Source: Sweltsa coloradensis
Taxonomy: Eukaryota; Arthropoda; Insecta; Plecoptera; Chloroperlidae
DNA: 64,000 nt
Direction: 5' to 3'
Assembly (NCBI GenBank): GCA_024449915.1
Contig: JAMZAV010002207.1
Span: 62,001 to 126,000, forward strand
Of this stretch, positions 1-64,000 are shown one piece after another. The stretch's first letter is position 1; every line of letters starts with the position of its first letter. Below the pieces are notes generated by a model, which worked only from the letters and a program-made list of their open reading frames with translations, did no database searches and was not told the origin of the DNA. The position numbers and the translations under genes are program-made.

Positions 1-250
1 GACGAGTGAGCGAGTCTTGTGTTGAGTACACGGCAACATTTGCATTTAAGTTTGATAATTATATTGGTATAAATAATAGGGTTTTTAAGTTCAGTTGGCA
101 TAAGGGCGCGTCAACTGTAAGGTCATAATGCGTCACTCTAGCCTATGATAGGCTAGGGAGGCCTAAGGTAGGGGGAAGAAAATTAATGTTACCGGGTACT
201 CAACACATGGCTCACTCACTCGTTAAACAACGATTTTGGCGTTTTCCTAG
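1..250 (+). mobile_element. Element with subterminal inverted repeat and hairpin-CTAG end (partial)
   Basis: Arms at 1-30 (GACGAGTGAGCGAGTC...) and 196-224 (...GCTCACTCACTCGTT) are inverted copies. After the right arm comes a hairpin AACG-loop-CGTT and CCTAG ending at 250, followed by T. The plan matches the TGGATGAGCG family downstream with different sequence. The left edge may be cut by the window. Confidence 0.5.
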
Positions 251-466
251 TATAAACTATTAGGGATGGGGATTGAAAAAATAGGGTTTAGGAAATGAGA
301 ATAGGCCGATTGGGTTAAAACACATTAAAACAAAATTTTAACAAATATTTTTAAAAAAAATTCCGTTTTAGGTTAGAGCTATGAATTATTTCAATGCTAG
401 GGGATGATTTAGTGGGTGTTGGGGTGGAATGTCGCTTGCCCCTCGGCGGATTATTTTTCATATTAT
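251..466 (+). repeat. Repeated block, copy 1
   Basis: Begins TATAAACTATTAGGGATGGG and contains GGTTAGAGCTATGAATTAT and GGGGATGATTTAG..GGGTGTTGGGG. Related blocks are at about 1579-1660, 3429-3536, 4173-4286 and 5329-5560. Function unknown. Confidence 0.7.
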
Positions 467-1502
467 TGGATGAGCGTAGCAAGCGTAGCGAGCGAAGCGC
501 GAACAACTACATGCTTTATCCGATTGTAATTGGATTAGCGAAGCGTAGACTTCAATTTCACCGACCCCCCAAAAAATTTAGCTCGGGTGTTTTTTTTTTG
601 TTTTTTGTTTTTTCTGTCTGTCTGTCTGTTTGTTCGCTCTCTACCGGGCAAACGGCATATGCGATCTTGATAAAAATTTGAGGGACCTACAAAATCTCTG
701 AACTTCGACTTGCTACGTTTTTGAGTACAATCGAAGAAATATTTCTCATGAATATGGTACTTTTACGATTTTTTTTCGATTTTTAGTGCGATATTTTCGT
801 GACATTTGGGCCGATTCTGACCAAACGGGTGGGGCTACAACGTTCATATTTCACATGCACATTAAGGTAATAGTGATGTATTGACGTTTGAAAGAAAAAG
901 TTGAAATAGTTAGCCAGAACCTATAGAAATAAAGGTTTTAATTTGAGTTTTTTGAGGTGTTAAATATTAAAACCTTTTTTTCTATAGATTATGGCTAACT
1001 TTTTTAACTTTTTCTTTCAAAAGTCAATACATCACCCTTACCTTAATGTCCATGTGAAATATGAACGTTGTAGCCCCCACCCGTTTGGTCAGAATCCGCC
1101 CAAATAGCACGAAAATATAGATTTTAGATCTTTCTCACAGCCTTGTATGAAAACTTCACAGGAGATTTTTAGACCTTATACTTACAGCCTTGTTACAAAC
1201 AATCAAAGATCCAACAGACCTAATGATTACTTTGTATGGGCCGTGTTAATATGTTTTTTATTATTTTAAATTAATAAAAAAAAAACTCATCCATCAACGC
1301 GATTAAAAAAAGCGTTTGCGAAGCTTCCTAGTGATATTTTCACAGAACCTTAATTTTATAAATTTATATAATCTTAACTGAAATTTGAGCGCAATCGAAA
1401 AATAATTTCTCATGACAATCGCAATTTTAAGCATTTTTTCGTTTAAATAAACATACGCCTGTCCAACAACGCGCCAGAAAAAGCTTTTGCGAAGCTTTCT
1501 AG
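467..1502 (+). mobile_element. HINE-like element (outer), interrupted by a second copy
   Basis: Left part 467-530 starts TGGATGAGCGTAGC; right part 1332-1502 ends with ACGC..CCAACAACGCGCC, a hairpin and TCTAG. The gap is filled by 531-1331. Across the gap the family sequence CCGATTGTAAT / GATTTTTTCACAG continues, as in the intact copy at 6499-6680. Confidence 0.6.
531..1331 (+). mobile_element. HINE-like element (inner copy) with internal inverted duplication
   Basis: Starts TGGATTAGCGAAGCG, has a T-rich core then TCTGTCTGTCTGTTTG microsatellite, and ends CTCATCCATCAACGC, hairpin, CTTCCTAG, with T on both outer sides. Positions about 804-950 and 962-1105 form inverted arms around a short loop; sister copies have one arm only. 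Confidence 0.6.
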
Positions 1503-1672
1503 TTATGTACCATCATGCCAAATTTCATGCTGATAACTCATTGGTGCTTTCATGGTGAATGCTGGAAATCAAGGTAAAAATAATATAAACTATAAGGGAT
1601 GGGGGTTGAAAAAATGTGGGTTAGGAAATGAGAGTAGGCCGATTGGGTTTAAACACATTAAAACAGTTTTTA

Positions 1673-1868
1673 TTTTTATTTACTACAATTCAGAAATTAA
1701 AAAAGTCCGCCCCAACCAGATGTATAATGCAACTACAATTCAGAGATTAAAATGTATCCGTCCTGATGGTCTAGTGGTTAAGACGTCCACCTGGAATGTG
1801 GGAGATCCGTGGTTCGATTCCCGGTTGGGGCAGACTTTTTTAATTTCTGAATTGTAGTAAATAAAAAC
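1673..1868. repeat. Fold-back element enclosing a tRNA-like core
   Basis: Arms TTTATTTACTACAATTCAG..TTAAAAAAGTC..CCCCAACC (1673-1720) and its inverted copy (1822-1868) flank the tRNA-like sequence. The arm includes part of the tRNA acceptor sequence (GGTTGGGGC), so the cloverleaf end pairs into the arms. Confidence 0.65.
1760..1832 (+). pseudogene. tRNA-like sequence (copy 1)
   Basis: Box A TGGTCTAGTGG and box B GGTTCGATTCC are intact. A 7-bp acceptor (GTCCTGA with TTGGGGC) forms with several G-U pairs, and an anticodon arm CCAC-CTGGAAT-GTGG would give anticodon GGA. The T stem has mismatches and there is no long variable arm as a serine tRNA needs, so it is probably a tRNA-derived repeat. 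Confidence 0.5.
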
Positions 1869-2718
1869 AATTACACCCACGGGAGTGTTTCCCGATTAAC
1901 CAAATCGAGAAATAAACCCTCGCTCATACCTGCGTAAAAGTAATGACATTATAATTAATGTTTGGTGGTCAGTTCAAAGGCAGCAGATATTCATTGCAGT
2001 ACTGTTCCATCCATTCAGATGTATAATGCAACTACAATTCAGAGATTAAAATGTACCCGCCTGATGGTCTAGTGTTAAGACCTCCACCTGGAATGTGGGA
2101 GATCCGTGGTTCGATTCCCGGTTGGGGCGGACTTTTTTAATTTCTGAATTGAGGCGGTGAGAACCAGAGTGGCCCAACCCTCAATTCCATTTAAGGTAGA
2201 TATTGATGTTTGAAAATATTGCCATTTTGGTAATCATGTATACCTCTTATATTAAACTTTTAGTAATATGTGATAGGATGCTAAACAATGTGATGCATGA
2301 GAAGAGATTGCAAAATTAAATTCAAACTTTTGTTAACAAATAACATTACTGATAAGGGTATCTAATGTGGCTTGGGCCACTCGGGTTTCAACATATTAAA
2401 AAAAATTCTTGCTCTTTAGTGGGTTAGGCCGTTAAATAATGCAACAAGATATAATTATATATCAAAAACTCTTACCTCTTCCTTCACTTATCTCCCCAGA
2501 ATCTGTTTGTCTGGACGTGGTAGGCTCCATTACGCTCGAATGTCACAGCAGCTGACTGATAACGCGCGTTATAGTGGCTTGCATGTGGCTTGGGCCGGCA
2601 TAAGGTAGTTTCAGCTGAAAGCCATAGCAGACTACTAACGCTATCTATCGGAATTTTGTGAAAGGTGGGTTGGGCCAGTATGGAATATGAAGAACGAACC
2701 ACCAGCAATAGCGGTAAT
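1869..2718. other. Upstream intergenic stretch
   Basis: Besides the second tRNA-like copy I see only a segment AATTACACCCACGGGAGTGT (1869-1912), repeated at 3397-3440, and GTGGCTTGGGCC / GGGTTGGGCCA motifs recurring at 2369, 2583, 2667 and 3350. No gene. Confidence 0.6.
2058..2128 (+). pseudogene. tRNA-like sequence (copy 2)
   Basis: Second copy of the 1760 sequence with the same left flank (ATGTATAATGCAACTACAAT) and right flank (GACTTTTTTAATTTCTG). One base is lost in box A (AGTGTT for AGTGGTT), weakening any cloverleaf. The duplicated flanks show it was copied as a larger unit. Confidence 0.5.
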
Positions 2719-2776
2719 TGGATGAGCGAAGCGAAGACTTCAATTTCACTGACCCCCCAAAAAATTTAGCTCCAAT

Positions 2777-2814
<38 letters not shown>

Positions 2815-3322
2815 TCTGTTTGTTAGCAGGATTCCGGGCAAACGACACAAGCGATCTTGATGAAAATTTGAGGGGACCTTCGAAATCTCTGAACTTAGAG
2901 GTGTATTGTTTTTCGGTACAATCGAAGAAATATTTCTCATGAATATCGTACTTTTACGATTTTTTTCAATTTTTAGTGCGATATTTTCGTGACATTTGGG
3001 CCGATTCTGACCAAACGGGTGGGGCTACAATGTTCATATTATACATGGACATTAAGGTAATGGTGATGTTGTACCTTTTGAAAGAAAAAGTTGGAAAAGT
3101 TAGCCAGAATCCATAGAAATAAAGATTTTAATGTAAGTTTTTTACGGTAAATAATAACATTTGACAAGTAGGCCTAGGGCCTAACAATAGAAACTTGGCA
3201 ACAATCACCTACAATGCATAGGCAGTAAAGCAAAACACTTGTAAAAGTAAAGATATCCCACGCAAACTAAAAACTTAAAAAAGCTCATCCATCAACGCGG
3301 CGGGACTTACGCGTTTTCCTAG
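2719..3322 (+). mobile_element. HINE-like element
   Basis: Starts TGGATGAGCGAAGCG after T; has a long poly-T (2779-2813) then GTCTGTTTG, a GACCAAACGGGTGGGGC segment, and ends GCTCATCCATCAACGC, hairpin with GCGTTTTCCTAG, then T. Confidence 0.6.
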
Positions 3323-3536
3323 TTTAAAACACAATTTTGAAAAATATGTGGGTTGGGCCACTATGGTTCTCACCGCCTCAATTGTGGTAAATAGAAACAA
3401 TTACACCCACGGGAGTGTTTCCCGATTAACCAAATCGAGAAACATTAAAACATAATTTTTATAACTAATTTGAATAAAAATTCAATTTTGGGTTAGAGCT
3501 ATGAATTATACCAATTTTAGGGGATTATTTAGGGGG
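3323..3536. repeat. Repeated block, copy 3
   Basis: Contains the AATTACACCCACGGGAGTGT segment and TTCAATTTTGGGTTAGAGC; the latter part repeats at 4184-4286 immediately after the next HINE-like copy. Confidence 0.6.
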
Positions 3537-4172
3537 TGGATGAGCGTAGCGAACGTAGCGAGCGAAGCGAAGATTCCATTTCACTTCACTGGAGAAAAAA
3601 ATCCGGAATGTTTTTTTTTCTTTCTTTTTTTTTGTATTTTTGTGTGTCTGTGAACACGATTCCGGCTAAACCAATACTCCAATTACGATGAAATTTTATG
3701 GAGGTCTATGAAATCTCTGAACGAAGAACTGCACGGGGGGAAAAATCGATCAAAAATTATTTCTCATGAAAATCGCAATTTTACGATTTTTTTCGATTTT
3801 TAAAAAAATTCTTCGACTTATAACATCTACATGCTTTATCCGATTGTAATGATTTTTTCACAGAACCTTAATTTTATGAATTAATATATTCGTGTGAAAT
3901 TTGAGCGCAATCGAAAAATTATTTCTTATGATAATCGCAATTTTACGATTTTTTTTCAATTTTTAACATTTCTTCGACGAATAAAACCTACATGCTTTAT
4001 CCGATTGTAATGATTTTTTCACAGAACTTTAATTTTATGAATTAATATATTCGTGTGAAATTTGAGCGTAATCGAAAAATTATCTATTAAAAAAATCGCA
4101 ATTTTGAGCTTTTTTTGTTTTAAAAAAATTACGCTCGTCCATCAACGCGGCGGGACTTAAGCGTTTTCCTAG
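3537..4172 (+). mobile_element. HINE-like element
   Basis: Starts TGGATGAGCGTAGCG, has a T/C-rich core and CACGATTCCGGCTAAACC, then repeated AATCGCAATTTTACGA modules, and ends ACGCTCGTCC..AACGCGGCGGGAC, hairpin and CCTAG before T. Confidence 0.6.
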
Positions 4173-4286
4173 TTTGAATAAAAATTCAATTTTGGGTTAG
4201 AGCTATGAATTATACCAATTTTTGGGGATTATTTAGGGGGTGTTGGGGGGGGATCCCTCTCGGCAGATTATTTTTCATATTATTAT

Positions 4287-5258
4287 TGGATGAGCGTAGC
4301 GAGCGAAGCGAAGATTCCATTCTACTACACTGGAGAAAAAAATCCGGAATGTTTTTTTTTTCTTTCTTTCTTTCTTTCTTTTTTTTTTGTATTTTTGTGT
4401 GTCTGTGAACACGATTCCGGCTAAACCGATACTCCGATTGCGATGAAATTTTATGGAGACCTTCGAAATCTCTGAACTTAGAACTGCACCGTACGAAAAA
4501 TTGATCAAAAAATTATTTCTCTTGAAAATCGCAATTTTACGATTTTTTTCGTTTTTCTTATTTGTTTTTGTTTGTATTTTTGTGTGTTTGTTTACACGAT
4601 TCCGGCTAAACCGATACTCCAATTGCGATGAAATTTTTTGGAGACCTTTGAAATCTTTGAACTTAGAACTGCCACCTTTTTGAGCGCAATCGAAAAATTA
4701 TTTCTTATGAAATCGCAATTTTTACGATTTTTTTTTCGTTTTTCTTGTTTTTCCTGTTTGTATTTTTGTGTAATTGTTAGCACGATTCCGTCTAAACCGA
4801 TACTCCAATTGCGATGAAATTTTCTGGAGACCTTTGAAATCTTTAAACTTAGACCTGGCACGTTTTTGGGTACAATCGAAGAAATATTTCTCATGAATAT
4901 CTTACTTTCACGATTTTTTACTATTTTTAGTGCGATATTTTCTTGACATTTGGGCCGATTCTGACCAAACGGGTGGGGCTACAACGTTCATATTTCACAT
5001 GGACATTAAGGTAATGGTGATGTATTGCTTTTTGAAATAAAAAGTTGAAAAAGTTAGCCAGAATCCATAGAAATAAATGTTTTAATATGAGTTTTTTTAG
5101 GTTTATAATAACAATTAACAAGTAACAATAGAAACTTGACAACAAACACCTACAATGTATTCAAAAAGCATTTGCAATGGAAAAGTGGTCCTACAAAAAC
5201 TTAAAACTTACAAAAACCCTCATCCATCAACGCGGCGGGACTTAAAGCGTTTTCCTAG
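4287..5258 (+). mobile_element. HINE-like element, longest copy
   Basis: Starts TGGATGAGCGTAGCG and ends CTCATCCATCAACGCGGC, hairpin, CCTAG. The module from the T-rich core through ATTTTACGATTTTTT is repeated three times (about 4350-4550, 4551-4735, 4736-4920), explaining the extra length. Confidence 0.6.
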
Positions 5259-5704
5259 TGTACCATCATGCAAAATTTCATGATGATAACTCATTAGGTG
5301 CTTTCATGGTGAATGCTGGAAATCAAGGTAAAAATAATATAAACTATTATAGGGATGGGGGTTGAAAAAGTGTGGTTTATATAATGAGAATAGGCCGATT
5401 GGGTTAAAACTCATTAGAACATAATTTTAATATCTAATTTGAATAAAAATTCAATTTTGAGCTAGAGCTATGAATTATTTTAATTTTAGGGGATGATTTA
5501 GGGGGTGTTTGGGGGTGGAATATTGCTTGTCTCTCGGCGGAAGTATGTGAGTCTGAGGTACATCTAAGTGGGGTCCAAGTTTCATAGTTCTAAGATGTAC
5601 GTTTACTCTGTAGGCTCTTATTCCTCTCTGTCAGAATCCCTAGCTAGCCACCCACCCACCCACCCAGCCAGCCGGAAGGTTTTCGTCGATTTTTTCGCAC
5701 TTTT
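5259..5704. repeat. Repeated block, copy 5
   Basis: TGTACCATCATG..GGTGCTTTCATGGTGAATGC (also at 1504-1570), then TAGGGATGGGGGTTGAAAAA and GAGCTATGAATTATTT. 5640-5680 is a CCACCCACCC/CCAGCC run. Confidence 0.65.
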
Positions 5705-6209
5705 TGGATGAGCTTAGCGAGCGTAGCAAGCGAAGCGAAGATTCCATTTCACTACACTGGAGAAAAAAATCCGGAATGTTTTTTTTCTTTTTTTTGTATT
5801 TTTGTCTGTTTGATAACACGATTCCGACTAAACCGATACTCCGATTGCGATGAAATTTTATGGAAGCCTCCGAAATCTCTGAACTTAGAACTGCCACGTT
5901 TTTGAGCGCAATCGAAAAATTATTTCTCATGAAAATCGCAATTTTACGATTTTTTCAATTTAAATAAATTACGATTTTTTCGTATTTAAAAAAAAAATCT
6001 TCTACTTAGTAATGATTTTTCACAGAACAACAGAAAATCTGTATTACACATGGCATCTCAATGCACCAATTACACTCATCCAACAACGCGCCTGAAAAAG
6101 CGTTTGCGAAGATTCCTATAGTAAGTAAAGAGATCCCACGCAAATTAAAAACTTACAAAAACGCTCATCCATCAACGAGACTAAAAAAAGCGTTTGCGAA
6201 GCTTCTTAG
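5705..6209 (+). mobile_element. HINE-like element with two candidate 3' ends
   Basis: Starts TGGATGAGCTTAGCG. One degenerate end lies at 6114-6121 (TTCCTATAG) and a second full end at 6164-6209 (CTCATCCATCAACG, hairpin, CTTAG). This may be two overlapping copies. Confidence 0.5.
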
Positions 6210-6233
6210 TCTATAATATTTTGTCATAATTTT

Positions 6234-6817
6234 TGGATGAGCGTAGCGAGCGAAGTGAAGATTCCATTTCACTACACTAGAAAAAAGAATCCAGAATGTT
6301 TTTTTGTATTTTTGTCTGTTTGACGATTCCGGCTAAACCAATACTCTAATTGCGATTAAATTTTCTGGAGGCATTCTAAATCTCTGAACTTAGAATTGCC
6401 ACATTTTTTAGCGCAACCGAAATATTATTTTTCATGAAAATCGCAATTTTACGATTTTTGTCGATTTTTAAACATTTTTTTCGAATTATAACACCTACAT
6501 GCTTTATCCGATTGTAATTGATTTTTTTTACAACCTTAATTTTACAAATTCATATATTCGTGTGAAATTTGAGCGCAATGGAGATATTATTTCTCTTAAA
6601 AATCGCAATTTTACGATTTTTTTCGATTTTGTGTTTTATCCGTTTGTAATGATTTTTTCACAGAACCTTGATTTTATGAATTAATATATTCGTGTGAAAT
6701 TTGAGCGTAATCGAGAAATTACTTCTCATAAAAATCGCCGTTTTACGCTTTTTTCGTTTAAAACTATTTACGCTCATCCAACAACGCGCCTGAAAAAGCG
6801 TTTGCGAAACTTCCTAG
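6234..6817 (+). mobile_element. HINE-like element nearest the eEF2 promoter
   Basis: Starts TGGATGAGCGTAGCG, ends ACGCTCATCCAACAACGC, hairpin, CTTCCTAG then T. Ends about 330 bases before the eEF2 ATG, so it marks the left limit of likely promoter DNA. Confidence 0.6.
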
Positions 6818-7150
6818 TGTATGTAATCTTGAGATAATAATTATTTCAATTTTTTTTTGCCAACTGCCATTATTTCACCCCCTTCCACCCCAGTTCCTTA
6901 ACCAGAAGATTTTTTTCATTGCACCTTTTGGCAATTTTATCAGAATATTTTGTGGTTTGAATTACATGTCAGAGGAACTAATTCCCGCCCTGTATCCCAG
7001 CCGTTGTCGTAACTTCAAACTACGCTATTTCCACTCTCAGTGGTGAGACTTCAAACTACATTCGTGGCATACGTCTTTCCTTTTACAAGAGTCCACCATT
7101 GTTAGTGATACGTATTCCAACTTGGCTCAGGAAATCGGCTAACATCCAAA
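6818..7150 (+). promoter_or_regulatory. Probable eEF2 promoter and 5' UTR
   Basis: This is the only stretch between the last upstream transposon copy (ending 6817) and the ATG exon. It is less AT-rich than the repeats and holds a repeated motif TTCAAACTAC (7013-7023 and 7043-7053). I see no convincing TATA box. A pyrimidine run CTTTCCTTTT at 7075-7084 could be the 5' terminal oligopyrimidine start typical of translation-factor mRNAs, giving a 5' UTR of roughly 75 bases. The start site is inferred, not shown. Confidence 0.5.
7075..7084 (+). promoter_or_regulatory. Candidate 5' TOP tract / transcription start
   Basis: A C followed by nine mostly pyrimidine bases, 76 bases before the ATG. eEF2 mRNAs in vertebrates begin with such TOP tracts, which link their translation to growth signalling through mTOR and LARP1. 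Position fits, but other short pyrimidine runs exist nearby, so this is a weak call. Confidence 0.3.
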
Positions 7151-63792
<56,642 letters not shown>

Positions 63793-64000
63793 GTACGACC
63801 ATTGTTCATTTCATTAGTGTTTGGCAATGACACCAATAGCTTACCTTCTGATACCTTCTTATGTAACCTTGATTTTGCTTGTTCATGTTGATATGATTGC
63901 TAAAGAATTTTGCATAGAGCCTTTATTTAGCAACAATCTTATCAAGTTAAGCTTTTGTAACATTATATAGCCCAAATACAGTAATACTATAATAAATTAA
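63793..64000 (+). other. Start of eEF2 intron 16
   Basis: AT-rich intron to the window edge; no acceptor followed by the expected C-terminal sequence is present. Confidence 0.8.

Noticed and set aside
1760..1832. Functional tRNA gene
   Set aside because: Boxes A and B are present, but T-stem mismatches, the absence of a serine-type variable arm and duplicated repeat flanks point to a tRNA-derived repeat.
2645..2942. Frames with long Lys or Phe runs
   Set aside because: They are translations of the poly-T core of HINE-like copies.

Overview
The window is animal nuclear DNA. Nearly all of it is one gene on the + strand: translation elongation factor 2 (eEF2). Sixteen coding exons were placed by hand from GT/AG boundaries. 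Their phases join without a break into 2466 coding bases (822 codons), beginning with an exon that holds only the ATG (7151-7153) and ending at 63792. The last coding exon, about 22 codons, lies beyond the window. The protein has the shorter middle region seen in invertebrate eEF2 (Drosophila-like length), which points to an invertebrate bilaterian. The very frequent AGGCCT/CCTAGG palindromes remind me of some marine invertebrate genomes, possibly echinoderms, but that is an impression from memory and does not identify the species.

Layout. 1-6817: dense repeats upstream of the gene, mainly copies of an element starting TGGATGAGCG and ending in a short hairpin plus CCTAG (Helentron/HINE-like), a repeated GC-poor block, and two tRNA-like cores. 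6818-7153: likely promoter, 5' UTR and ATG exon. 7154-20848: exons 2 and 3 around a 12.5 kb intron. 20849-31998: an 11.2 kb intron with a 218-bp tandem repeat, a 203-bp satellite and several DNA transposons. 31999-40882: exons 4 to 11, closely spaced. 40883-45554: a second 203-bp satellite array split by two insertions. 45555-50360: exons 12 to 14. 50361-61093: a 10.7 kb intron filled with hAT-like elements and a broken tandem array of about 280 bp. 61094-63792: exons 15 and 16.

The introns are a dense collection of non-autonomous DNA transposons. For fourteen elements I could read matching terminal inverted repeats (TIRs) with an 8-bp target duplication that is exact or differs at one base (hAT-like). 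Others have TA or 3-bp duplications (Tc1/mariner-, pogo/Tigger- and PIF/Harbinger-like). I saw no transposase, reverse transcriptase or integrase reading frame, so all look non-autonomous or decayed. No second protein-coding gene can be supported.

I found no clear novel gene system. The most unusual items are the HINE-like family with a readable nested insertion, the tRNA-like core inside a long inverted repeat, the satellite shared by two introns of one gene, the palindromic hexamer clusters, and hAT families that share ends but not interiors.
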